IMG/VR virus record: IMGVR_UViG_3300020233_000060
Span: 1 to 23,644 of that record
DNA length: 23,644 nucleotides
Strand: one strand, 5' to 3'
Origin: a virus
Under the pieces are notes generated by a model. The model saw nothing but the letters and a program-made list of their open reading frames with translations. It made no database searches and had not been told where the DNA came from. Of this stretch, positions 1 to 7,085 are shown piece by piece. Made by a program: the position numbers and the translations under genes. Within the stretch, counting starts at the first letter, position 1; every line of letters starts with the position of its first letter.

Positions 1-62
1 CCCAGAGTATGTTTCGTAAGTTTCTCTACGTTCGCGCCTTTTTTCGGTAGTTGAATGTGCAT
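1..62 (-). CDS. Start of an unknown minus-strand gene, cut by the window edge
   Basis: Only the first 20 codons are visible, reading M-H-I-Q-L-P-K-K-G-A and continuing past the left edge. The start is supported by a strong GGAGG ribosome site six bases upstream, within a stretch nearly identical to the one in front of the neighbouring gene at 99-278. It lies 36 bp downstream of that gene and is probably in the same leftward transcript from the promoter near 397-424. Too little is present to suggest a function. Confidence 0.6.
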   Translation of the reverse strand, partial: MHIQLPKKGANVEKLTKHTL

Positions 63-68
63 TTTATA

Positions 69-74
69 CCTCCG
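69..74 (-). promoter_or_regulatory. Ribosome-binding site of the edge gene
   Basis: On the minus strand this reads CGGAGG, six bases before the ATG at 62-60. It fixes the start of a gene of which only 20 codons are visible, and it repeats the ribosome site of the upstream gene almost base for base. Confidence 0.6.
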
Positions 75-98
75 TTAAAAGTTAAATTTTGGTACGTG

Positions 99-278
99 CT
101 ACGCCGCTACGCCTATCCTTACCGCCTCTTCGCGGTAGGTGTCCACATCCGCTGGTGTCGGGCGCGATGCAAAATACTCGCTCTGTCCGCCGTTTGCGTC
201 CGAGATCCACCAGCCGTTACCATCGTCCGTTTCGTCTGTAATCCAGATTCCGGAATACTTCGTTTCGATTATCCTCAT
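99..278 (-). CDS. Small acidic unknown protein (59 aa)
   Basis: I do not recognise a family. The product is a 59-residue acidic protein beginning MRIIETKYSG, rich in W, G and D, with two adjacent Trp (GWWISDANGG) and a C-terminal half that looks helical. An upstream in-frame ATG would add 17 residues. The inner ATG is preferred because GGAGG lies seven bases before it, while the outer one has no ribosome site. It is the first gene after the leftward promoter candidate at 397-424, so it is probably an early or regulatory small protein. That role is inference from position only. Confidence 0.6.
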   Translation of the reverse strand: MRIIETKYSGIWITDETDDGNGWWISDANGGQSEYFASRPTPADVDTYREEAVRIGVAA

Positions 279-285
279 TCTAATA

Positions 286-291
286 CCTCCG
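286..291 (-). promoter_or_regulatory. Ribosome-binding site deciding the start at 278
   Basis: On the minus strand this reads CGGAGG, seven bases before ATG 278-276. The surrounding stretch 276-295 matches 60-78 in front of the next gene apart from a few bases, so the two genes share a translation-initiation cassette. Confidence 0.6.
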
Positions 292-320
292 TTAATCTCC
301 CCCACCGGCGCAGTGCATAT

Positions 321-389
321 TGTTGGCACAATAGGATTGCACGTACAACCAGCAGGGGATTGATTTATTAAATAGTGTATGTGCCAACA
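321..389 (-). promoter_or_regulatory. Structured 5' leader: 10-bp perfect inverted repeat
   Basis: TGTTGGCACA at 321-330 and its exact reverse complement TGTGCCAACA at 380-389 flank a 49-nt loop. The upstream arm starts where transcription from the leftward promoter (-10 at 397-402) would be expected to start, so the RNA would begin with the stem. The repeat is seen directly. A role in mRNA protection or regulation of the small leftward genes is inference. Confidence 0.5.
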
Positions 390-396
390 TGGGTAT

Positions 397-424
397 AGAT
401 TAGCACGTCTATAGATGGTGTCAA
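397..424 (-). promoter_or_regulatory. Leftward sigma70-type promoter
   Basis: Read on the minus strand: -35 TTGACA (424-419, perfect), 16-nt spacer, then -10 TAATCT (402-397) preceded by TGC, an extended -10 element. The spacer contains an 8-bp palindrome TCTATAGA (408-415), a possible protein-binding site. It points at the two small minus-strand genes on the left. The weak -10 is the main doubt. Confidence 0.5.
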
Positions 425-456
425 CAACAATCCGACATGAGTAATCCTGATAACCA

Positions 457-473
457 TATAAGCATTACTTATA
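457..473. promoter_or_regulatory. 17-bp operator-like dyad
   Basis: TATAAGCATTACTTATA has two perfect 6-bp arms around a 5-bp centre. It sits between the two divergent promoters (-35 boxes at 419-424 and 506-511). A 17-bp dyad in this position is the usual geometry of a repressor operator such as those of phage lambda. Only one copy is seen, so a regulatory role is inference. Confidence 0.4.
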
Positions 474-505
474 CCTACTGCAAGTAACATGCCGAAACAT
501 TTGAC

Positions 506-533
506 TTGACAAGATTTGCAGAATCGTTATAAT
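506..533 (+). promoter_or_regulatory. Rightward consensus sigma70 promoter
   Basis: The -35 TTGACA (506-511) and -10 TATAAT (528-533) both match the consensus exactly and are separated by 16 nt. The expected start point is about 538-541, at the beginning of the pyrimidine tract. No gene starts within 300 bp downstream except terS, so it probably drives the terminase/virion operon or a leader RNA. Confidence 0.7.
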
Positions 534-540
534 CAAGATG

Positions 541-588
541 TTTTTCTTTTTTCTTTTTTTTCCCCTTTTTTTTCTTTATTTCTTTTTT
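541..588 (+). repeat. Homopyrimidine mirror repeat
   Basis: This is a 48-nt tract of T and C with a single A at 578. Around the central CCCC (562-565) the run lengths are mirrored: T8-C-T6-C-T5 going left and T8-C-TTTATTT-C-T6 going right, a mirror repeat with one 1-nt difference. Homopyrimidine mirror repeats are known to form intramolecular triplex (H-DNA) under supercoiling. The tract begins at about +1 of the consensus promoter at 506-533. Confidence 0.75.
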
Positions 589-848
589 AATCATGTACCG
601 GATATGAGCTGTTCCTAAAGAGTAGGCAACAACCAGTCAAACTGCTACGGCTGACGATACACGCGCCCGCCGCCCCTTCTACTCGATACCTATTCCAGTT
701 AACGCTACATAACATAGAACTATTCCAACGGTTGTACGCAGGCCAGAGCGGGATAGTGTGTATTAGTGTACATATGACTGAAATAGAACTATTCTAATTG
801 TCTTCATTACTTGACAAATGTGGGGGGAATGTGGGATATAGCTATAAT
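589..848 (+). promoter_or_regulatory. Gene-free leader before terS with repeated CTATTCC elements
   Basis: No credible gene is seen here. CTATTCC occurs at 690-696 and 720-726, and CTATTCT at 789-795. The last two lie within the 12-nt repeat ATAGAACTATTC (714-725 and 783-794), whose core ATAG-AA-CTAT is a short dyad. The stretch could hold regulator-binding sites or a packaging (pac) site next to terS; neither can be decided from sequence alone. Confidence 0.35.
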
Positions 849-1367
849 ATGTCTGCTATTACTCACCAATTGAAACCTGCTGAAATATCGTTTATCCATT
901 TGTATACTACCAATGGTTGCAACGTAGCTGATGCGGCCAGACGCGCGGGTATGTCGTTACATGTTGCGCGCCGGTTTGTTGCTACCGAGCAGTGCCAGCG
1001 CGGTTTACGTCAGGTTAGCGTTGATGTTGTTGAGCGTTGCGAGATTACGATGGACGAAGTAGTTGATAACGCGCGTGAGCTGGTGCGGATGGGTAGATTT
1101 GGGCGTGAGGGTAAGGCCGGTGAGATTGTGCGTGATAGTGGCGCATTGGCGAAGGGCAACGAACAGCTGATTAATCTGGCAGGGTTTTATGCGCGTAAGC
1201 AGATTGATGTTGACGTTCGCGAAGCCCCGTCTGTCTCGATTGAGCTGGCGAAGCGGATGGCCGAACTGATTCTGGCGGACGACGCGGCTGCGATCGAGCT
1301 TGTTTCGACGGAGGGGGGTGGGGGGTACATCGAGAGGGAACCTGCGGATATAGAGGTTACCCCATAA
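849..1367 (+). CDS. terS: Small terminase subunit (putative)
   Basis: This is probably the DNA-recognition subunit of the packaging motor. It is 172 residues with an N-terminal helix-turn-helix-like segment (about residues 20-45, NGCNVADAARRAGMS followed by a recognition-helix-like stretch), then helical oligomerisation-type sequence, a common layout of small terminases. The assignment also rests on position: terL starts two bases after its stop. I prefer ATG 849 over an in-frame TTG at 798, which lacks a ribosome site. The site for ATG 849 is itself weak (GTGGGA about 12 nt upstream). Sequence divergence among small terminases keeps confidence moderate. Confidence 0.65.
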   Translation: MSAITHQLKPAEISFIHLYTTNGCNVADAARRAGMSLHVARRFVATEQCQRGLRQVSVDVVERCEITMDEVVDNARELVRMGRFGREGKAGEIVRDSGALAKGNEQLINLAGFYARKQIDVDVREAPSVSIELAKRMAELILADDAAAIELVSTEGGGGYIEREPADIEVTP

Positions 1368-1369
1368 TC

Positions 1370-2830
1370 ATGACTCAAACAAAAATATCTGGGAACTCAA
1401 AAAAAATATCCACGGAACAAAAAATAAATTCTTTTGTTTTCAGCAGTGCTCGTAATAGCTTGAGTGCTTATTCGATATTGATTGACAGCAGTTACATCCT
1501 TGCTCCTCACATAGCTAGGCTTATAAACGCTTTAGAGCGTGTTGAGCGTGGTGAGTTGCGTAGGTTGATGGTTTTCATGCCTCCTCGTCATGGTAAGACG
1601 AAGCAGGCTAGTGAGATATTTCCATCTTGGTATTTGGGTAGGAATCCCGATAAGCAGGTAATTTCTTGTACTTACTCACAGGGTTTGGCTGACGATTACG
1701 GTCGTAGTGTTAGGGACAACATGCGTGATGACTATTACGGTCTTGTGTTTCCTGAATGTCGTTTGCGCAGTGATGGCGCATCTATTCGTCGGTTACAGAC
1801 TGAAAATGGCGGCGTTTATTATGGCGTAGGCGTTGGCGGCAGTGTAACTGGGCGTGGCGCTCATTTGTTATTGATTGATGATGCTGTTAAGGGTCGCAAG
1901 GAAGCTGACAGTGAGACTTTACGTCGTCGGTTAAAGAATTGGTATCAGAGTGTTGCTCGGACGCGTTTAATGCCGAATGCGTCGATTGTGATAATACAAA
2001 CACGTTGGCACGAGGACGATTTGGCTGGTTATTTGTTACGTGAGCATCTGCATGAGAACTGGGAAATTATAGAGATGCCTGCTTTGGACGCTAATGGTCG
2101 TGCTTTGTGGCCTGAATCGTTTGATGAGAAGGTACTTGAATCTACTCGCAAGTCTATAAGCGAGCGCGAGTGGAATGCTTTGTATATGCAACGTCCAAGC
2201 GGCGACGACGGCGATTATTTCAAGCGTCCGTGGTTTAATCGTTATGACGAGTTACCTTCTGACTTGCATTTTTATGGTGCGAGTGATTACGCGGTTACTG
2301 ACAGCGCTGGCGATTTCACTGAACACGGCATATTTGGGGTTGATTCGCATGAGAATATCTACGTTGTTGATTGGTGGAGCGGGCAAACTTCTCCTGATGT
2401 GTGGATAGAGTCGCAGATAGATTTGATATTGAAGCATAAACCTTTGCGTTGGCTTGGTGAGTCTGGCCCTATTCGTCGTTCGATTGAGCCTTTTTTACGC
2501 AAGCGTATGCTTGAGCGTAGCGGCTATTGCCATTTGGAATGGGTTGCAAGTATCGGTGATAAGCCAACGCGTAGTAGAGCGTTTCAGGCGCGTGCTTCTA
2601 TGGGCAAGGTCTTTCTCCCAAACACTGTATGGGGTGATGATCTTATTTCGCAGTTATTGCGGTTTCCGGCTGGCTTAAATGACGACAAGGTAGATGTTTG
2701 CAGTTTATTTGGTATGGCTATTGATAAGACCATCGGTAAGATTTCCCCTGCTCGACATAATGAGGCGAAAATTGGCGACTATGACGGTATGTTTGAAAAA
2801 CATGAGGTGGAAACATGGCGGACAGCGTAA
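1370..2830 (+). CDS. terL: Terminase large subunit (packaging ATPase-nuclease)
   Basis: This is the ATP-driven motor and nuclease that cuts concatemeric DNA and pumps it into the prohead at the portal vertex. The ATPase domain shows Walker A PPRHGKT (residues 71-77), Walker B HLLLIDD (165-171) and a motif-III-like IIQTRWHEDD (208-217). The C-terminal RNase H-like nuclease shows ASDYAVTDS (Asp306), LGES (Glu364) and LNDDKVD (Asp438-442), the expected acidic triad region. Its 486 residues are a normal length. It starts two bases after terS and overlaps the portal gene by 16 bp. Its codons look T-rich at third positions (GTT, CGT, TTT) compared with the A-rich downstream genes. Confidence 0.95.
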   Translation: MTQTKISGNSKKISTEQKINSFVFSSARNSLSAYSILIDSSYILAPHIARLINALERVERGELRRLMVFMPPRHGKTKQASEIFPSWYLGRNPDKQVISCTYSQGLADDYGRSVRDNMRDDYYGLVFPECRLRSDGASIRRLQTENGGVYYGVGVGGSVTGRGAHLLLIDDAVKGRKEADSETLRRRLKNWYQSVARTRLMPNASIVIIQTRWHEDDLAGYLLREHLHENWEIIEMPALDANGRALWPESFDEKVLESTRKSISEREWNALYMQRPSGDDGDYFKRPWFNRYDELPSDLHFYGASDYAVTDSAGDFTEHGIFGVDSHENIYVVDWWSGQTSPDVWIESQIDLILKHKPLRWLGESGPIRRSIEPFLRKRMLERSGYCHLEWVASIGDKPTRSRAFQARASMGKVFLPNTVWGDDLISQLLRFPAGLNDDKVDVCSLFGMAIDKTIGKISPARHNEAKIGDYDGMFEKHEVETWRTA

Positions 2831-4695
2831 GCCCTGTAGTCGAAGATTTGCTGTCGACGTTATGCCAGTGGTTCATCGCAGATGAGGATGCGTCGTACAC
2901 TCCTCGCACAAAAAGCGAACAATGTCGCGATTATGTTGATTCCGACCAATGGACGGCTGAAGAAACTGCACTTCTCAATAAGCGCAAACAACCGATTGTA
3001 ACGTCGAATCGCATTAAACCGAAAGTGGATTCACTTCTTGGCGCAGAGCGTCAACGCCGTACATTGCCGAAGGCTGTTCCTCGTAACGTTCCGTTTGACG
3101 AGTTGGCTGGTGCGGCGGCTACTGATTCGATTCGGTACGTGCTGGATAACAATAATTTCGATATGTTACGCTCGGATGTATTTGAAAATATGCTTGTTGA
3201 GGGATATGGCGGCTGTACGGTCGAGGCGGTGGAAAAAACTGATAAGCGCACAGATAAAACCGAGTTCATTATCATATTACAGCATATTTTGTGGGATAGA
3301 ATTGTTTACGATTCGCATAGTAGGAAACGTGATTTCAGCGATGCCAGACGTATGGGGCAGGTTATATGGATGGACTATGACGAAGCGCAGTCCCAGTTCC
3401 CTGATATACATGAATTTGATACGATAATTTCTGCTTCCGGCGGAACCTCAACCTCCTATGATAGCTCCGACGGCGATACTTATGGAGACAAGCCGTGGTT
3501 GAGATGGATAGACCCTGACCGTAAACGCGTAAGAATTGTAGAAACATGGTGGAAAGAAGGCCATGGCGAAAATCAGGTAGTTAAATTTGCGAAGTTCACG
3601 CGCGCCGGAATCATCGAAACTGGCGAATCACAATATGAAGATGATGAAGGCAATCCGGTATGGCCGTATGAGATGGCTTCTACTTTTGTGTCGCGTGATG
3701 GCTCAAGGTACGGTCATGTATTGCAGTTATTGAGTCCGCAAGATGAAATAAATAAGAGACGCTCCAAAGCGCTTCACTTGATAAACATGCGCCAGATTAA
3801 GTATGAGGCCGGTGCGGTAGACGATATTAGCGTAGCGCGTAAAGAAATTGCCAAGCCAGACGGCATGATACAGGTTAATCCGGGCTCTGTATTCGAGATA
3901 CTCCCAACATCAGATATGGTTGTAGGCCAGTTGAAACTTCTGGAAGAGGCAAAGCGTGAAATAGACGCTATTGGCGCTAATGCCGCATTTTCAGGTAAGG
4001 AAAATCGGGTAATGAGCGGTACAGCGTTGAAAAATCGGGAAAATTCTGGGTCGCGGGAGGTTGAGCCGATATTTGACCCGCTACGAATGTGGCAACTGAA
4101 TGTATACAGAAAAATATGGTGTTGCATCAAGATGTTTTGGAAGTCTCCAAAATGGTTAAGGATTACCGACGACACGCGCAATATCAAATTTGTTGGTATA
4201 AACACGGACGAAAAGATGCAAATGGCCGCGCAAGAGATGGAAGGTGGCGGCGAATCGCCTGTTTCCGGCATGGTTGGCAATCTTGGAGAACTTGATGTTG
4301 ACATAACGCTGGATGAAGCTCCGGACAGCGAATCCAAACGCGCTGAACAGTTTCAGATGTTGATGCAGATGCGCCAAGCACAGTTCCAGATACCGGATAA
4401 GGCAATTATTGAAGTATCTGATTTGAGAGATAAAGACAAATTATTGGAAAGTATGAAGCCCGCTCCGGAAGAGTTACAGGCTGAACAGGAAATGACGGCT
4501 ATACATATGGATCAGGAAATGAAAAAAAGGGAGATAGAAAATGAAAAATTACTTGCCGAAGTGAGAAAAACAGTAGCGACTGCCATGAAATTGGAGATGG
4601 AAACCGCAATGCACAGTATTACACCGCCGCCGGGTTTCGGGCGTAAAAGTGAAGAGGACGACGCTCAATCGGTCGAATCGCGCGAACCAGCGTAA
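2815..4695 (+). CDS. Portal protein, P22 gp1-like
   Basis: This forms the dodecameric ring at the unique head vertex through which DNA enters and leaves, and on which the tail is built. It is 626 residues, in the range of the P22-type portal (about 725), and longer than most siphovirus portals. The N-terminus reads like that family (KRKQPIVTSNRIKPKVDSLL, then GAERQRR, then a DNNNFD helix region). The C-terminus (about 545-600) is a charged helical stretch rich in E, K and M, compatible with a barrel or crown helix. The start follows GAGGTGG and overlaps terL by 16 bp. The order terL-portal-scaffold-coat supports the call. Confidence 0.88.
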   Translation: MADSVSPVVEDLLSTLCQWFIADEDASYTPRTKSEQCRDYVDSDQWTAEETALLNKRKQPIVTSNRIKPKVDSLLGAERQRRTLPKAVPRNVPFDELAGAAATDSIRYVLDNNNFDMLRSDVFENMLVEGYGGCTVEAVEKTDKRTDKTEFIIILQHILWDRIVYDSHSRKRDFSDARRMGQVIWMDYDEAQSQFPDIHEFDTIISASGGTSTSYDSSDGDTYGDKPWLRWIDPDRKRVRIVETWWKEGHGENQVVKFAKFTRAGIIETGESQYEDDEGNPVWPYEMASTFVSRDGSRYGHVLQLLSPQDEINKRRSKALHLINMRQIKYEAGAVDDISVARKEIAKPDGMIQVNPGSVFEILPTSDMVVGQLKLLEEAKREIDAIGANAAFSGKENRVMSGTALKNRENSGSREVEPIFDPLRMWQLNVYRKIWCCIKMFWKSPKWLRITDDTRNIKFVGINTDEKMQMAAQEMEGGGESPVSGMVGNLGELDVDITLDEAPDSESKRAEQFQMLMQMRQAQFQIPDKAIIEVSDLRDKDKLLESMKPAPEELQAEQEMTAIHMDQEMKKREIENEKLLAEVRKTVATAMKLEMETAMHSITPPPGFGRKSEEDDAQSVESREPA

Positions 4696-4718
4696 AGGTT
4701 CAATAGGAGATTTTTTTT

Positions 4719-5462
4719 ATGAACGAGCTTAACGAAAACGAAGAAGTGGAAGAGTATAGTTTTGACGATGTGTTAACTGAAGAGGTTGTACAGGAGACTG
4801 TAGAGCCTGCTACTGAAGAGGTTAGTGAATCAGTTGAAACGGGCGAAGGTGAAGAGGTTGATAAAACTGATACGCCATCCGGGCCGCCGCCGGAAGCTGG
4901 AACCGACCCTGAAGTCAAAACTGAAGCAAACACTATGCCCGTTTCCGCTCATACAGCCGCACGTAGGGACTGGCAGGAAAAGCAAGATGCTTTGAAAGCT
5001 GAACTTGAGAAAGCAAAGCAGGAACAAGAGCCGGTAGTGGATTTCAGCGAAGATCCCGCAGGCGCTTTCAAGGGTTTGGAGGCCAGCGTTGATTCTAAAA
5101 TTAACATGATTAAGGCTAACTTATCCACTGATTTTGCAAGAAAGGCTTTCCCTGATTATGACGAAATGGAGAAGCTGTTCATAACAGAAGTCGTAGTAGA
5201 CAATCCATCGCTTGCCAAACAGGTAAACGATAGTGCGAATCCGGCATTGCTCGCTTACGAGCATGCAAAAAACTATAAAGCCACCGAAGAGCTTAAAAAA
5301 GCTGGCGGCATTGAGGGACTGACGAAGTCGATTACTGAAAAAGTAACGGCTGAATTGGTCGCAAAAGGTAGTTTGCCGAGGACGCTAGCTGGGGTGTCAT
5401 CTTCTGCTGTTGGGGTTAAGCGCCCTGTAGCAGAAGTAGCGCCTTATGAATTTGACGATTAA
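4719..5462 (+). CDS. Capsid scaffolding protein (putative)
   Basis: This is the probable internal scaffold that directs coat assembly and then leaves. It has 247 residues. The first 65 are very acidic and low-complexity (E, V, T, S-rich), a proline-containing linker follows, then a charged helical part (about residues 85-107, KQDALKAELEKAKQEQEPV), a mixed helical part, and a C-terminus ending APYEFDD. No enzyme motif is visible. Acidic and coiled composition, length and position between portal and coat are the usual signature of podovirus scaffolds. AGGAGA lies eight bases before ATG. Confidence 0.75.
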   Translation: MNELNENEEVEEYSFDDVLTEEVVQETVEPATEEVSESVETGEGEEVDKTDTPSGPPPEAGTDPEVKTEANTMPVSAHTAARRDWQEKQDALKAELEKAKQEQEPVVDFSEDPAGAFKGLEASVDSKINMIKANLSTDFARKAFPDYDEMEKLFITEVVVDNPSLAKQVNDSANPALLAYEHAKNYKATEELKKAGGIEGLTKSITEKVTAELVAKGSLPRTLAGVSSSAVGVKRPVAEVAPYEFDD

Positions 5463-5475
5463 AAGGAGATAAAAG

Positions 5476-6555
5476 ATGGCCAATACATTGACTGCAGAAG
5501 GCCTAGCCCAAAAAAATTGGCGTGTAAAGTTCTGGAACGATTACCAAAACAAGTTTCGGTTCAAACCGTTTCTTGGGAAGAGTTCAAATAGTATGATTCA
5601 GGTTGTTGAAGACCTGCAAAACAAGCAGGGGAAATCAATAACCCTTCCACTGGTGAACGAACTTATGGGAGATGGTATTACCGGAGATAATACCTTGAGG
5701 GGCAACGAAACTCCTCTGAATTCCCGCTCGTTCGAGATGGTGGTGGATCAGTTACGCAATGCCGTAACAGTGCCAAAGATGGAAGGTATCGATAGCGCTA
5801 TTCCGCTATATGATGCCGCGCGTGGTGAACTTCAAAACTGGATGCTCACTAAGACCAGACTGGAGATAATCGCCGCCATGCACCGCATAGACGGTGTTGA
5901 CTACGCTGATGCAAGTGAAGTGCAAAAGGACGCATGGCTTACGAATAACGCAGACCGTGTACTTTTTGGCGCCGCGAAAAGCAATAACGCGGCCAATGAC
6001 CATTCAGTGGCTTTGGCTAATGTTGATGCAACGGCCGACAAATTGACCGCGAAAACCATATCTCTGGCAAAGCGTATGGCGAAAACCTGTACTCCGCTCA
6101 TACGGCCTACGAAAAGCCCGAAGATAGACGAAGATTGGTTTGTGTTGTGGGTGCCGCCTTTGGCGTTCCGCGACATTCAGGCCGATTTACGCGCTTCCAA
6201 CCGTGATGGCTGGCTTCGTGGCGCGAATAACCCGATTTTCAGGGGAGGCGATTTGATTTCCGAAGGCGTGATAATCAAAGAACTTGAGGAGATTCCAATT
6301 CTGTCCGGTGTTGGCGCGGCTGGCATCGACGTTGCCCCGTGCTTCATGATGGGTGGGCAGGCGCTTGCTATCGCATGGAGAGAGCGCACGAGGGTCTACA
6401 CTGAAAAGGTTGATTATACCAACCTCAAGGGCGTAGCTATCGGAGAGATAAGGAAAATCGACAAGGTTCGCTTCGGTACCGGTGCGGCTGATACCACAAC
6501 CCCGAAAGACCATGGTGTTCTTACCATGTATGTTTCCGGAGTTGCCGACGCTTAA
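5476..6555 (+). CDS. Major capsid protein, N4-gp56-like
   Basis: This is the main shell protein of the head. Its 359 residues match the usual length of the N4-gp56 coat family. Family-like features seen are the N-terminal aromatic segment (QKNWRVKFWNDYQNKF), then GKSITLPLVNELMGDG followed by ITGDNTLRGNE, a region RNAVTVPKMEG, and WVPPLAFRDIQADLRASNRDG in the second half. It has a strong AAGGAG ribosome site and is followed at once by a G6/C6 hairpin. The HK97 fold is known for the family rather than seen here. A P22-like tail with this coat type would be a modular combination. Confidence 0.85.
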   Translation: MANTLTAEGLAQKNWRVKFWNDYQNKFRFKPFLGKSSNSMIQVVEDLQNKQGKSITLPLVNELMGDGITGDNTLRGNETPLNSRSFEMVVDQLRNAVTVPKMEGIDSAIPLYDAARGELQNWMLTKTRLEIIAAMHRIDGVDYADASEVQKDAWLTNNADRVLFGAAKSNNAANDHSVALANVDATADKLTAKTISLAKRMAKTCTPLIRPTKSPKIDEDWFVLWVPPLAFRDIQADLRASNRDGWLRGANNPIFRGGDLISEGVIIKELEEIPILSGVGAAGIDVAPCFMMGGQALAIAWRERTRVYTEKVDYTNLKGVAIGEIRKIDKVRFGTGAADTTTPKDHGVLTMYVSGVADA

Positions 6556-6563
6556 TAAATAAT

Positions 6564-6584
6564 GAGGGGGGATTTTCCCCCCTC
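6564..6584 (+). terminator. G6/C6 hairpin after the coat gene (partial terminator or processing stem)
   Basis: GAGGGGGG pairs perfectly with CCCCCCTC (8-bp stem, loop ATTTT). The following bases are GCTTTAAAG, so there is no good T-run and termination may be weak or absent. It may instead stabilise the 3' end of the coat mRNA. Confidence 0.6.
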
Positions 6585-6606
6585 GCTTTAAAGAAAGGAT
6601 TTTAAA

Positions 6607-7029
6607 ATGGCTACTTTTCAAACTGCACAAGCTATGGCGGGTGCACCTGCTTTTCAAGGGCTTGGCAATCAGGCTTGTATAGCTCATGGGACGTATGCAG
6701 TTTCTACTGCATGGTTGGTAAACGATGTTATCCAGATGGTCAAATTGCCGAAAGCGGCGATTGTAACCGATGTCATGGTAATATCGGACGATCTGGATTC
6801 AAACGGAGTGCCACTGCTTACCCTCAACGTAGGCTACGGTGGCGACCCCAACTACTGGATTAACGCTTCACAGGTGGCGCGCTCCGGCGGGGTTGCAAGA
6901 GCCGCCGCGTTAACGGCGCATCCGCTCATATTGTCGGAGGAAGATACTCTTGATCTTGTGATTACAGCGGCGGCGGCTACGGCTGCGGCTGGCAACATCT
7001 CGCTGATCGCTTTTTACGTTAACCCGTAA
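6607..7029 (+). CDS. Small structural protein, possible capsid decoration protein
   Basis: The role is not certain. The product is 140 residues, Ala/Gly-rich and mostly beta-like, with no enzyme motif. It has a central VTDVMVISDDLDSNGVP segment and ends LIAFYVNP. Proteins of this size and sequence style often follow N4-gp56-type coat genes and are taken to be virion components. Its gene is bracketed by two very similar G6/C6 hairpins (6564-6584 and 7039-7058), which would give it its own mRNA level, as expected for a protein made in many copies. Ribosome site AAAGGA. Decoration is the best guess. Confidence 0.55.
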   Translation: MATFQTAQAMAGAPAFQGLGNQACIAHGTYAVSTAWLVNDVIQMVKLPKAAIVTDVMVISDDLDSNGVPLLTLNVGYGGDPNYWINASQVARSGGVARAAALTAHPLILSEEDTLDLVITAAAATAAAGNISLIAFYVNP

Positions 7030-7038
7030 CTTTAATTT

Positions 7039-7058
7039 GGGGGGCTTAATTGCCCCCC
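7039..7058 (+). terminator. Intrinsic terminator
   Basis: GGGGGGC and GCCCCCC form a perfect 7-bp GC stem around TTAATT, followed by TTGTTTTTA. This is a canonical intrinsic terminator, and stronger than the one after the coat gene because of its T-run. The next gene starts 28 bp later, so some readthrough or a further promoter is needed for the rest of the operon. Confidence 0.75.
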
Positions 7059-7085
7059 TTGTTTTTATGAAAGGAAAAGGAAATT

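Noticed and set aside
811-848. TTGACA (811-816) and TATAAT (843-848) as a promoter for terS
   Set aside because: The spacer is 26 nt, far from 16-18. The TATAAT-like string lies at the terS ribosome-site/start region, and the consensus promoter upstream explains transcription better.
798-848. TTG at 798 as the terS start
   Set aside because: There is no ribosome site before it. The added 17 residues look unlike coding sequence, and the ATG at 849 starts a normal-looking protein.
3774-4337. Long minus-strand ORF (187 codons) opposite the portal gene
   Set aside because: It is a shadow of the portal gene: Ser/Ile-rich, no ribosome site, and wholly inside a strongly supported coding frame.
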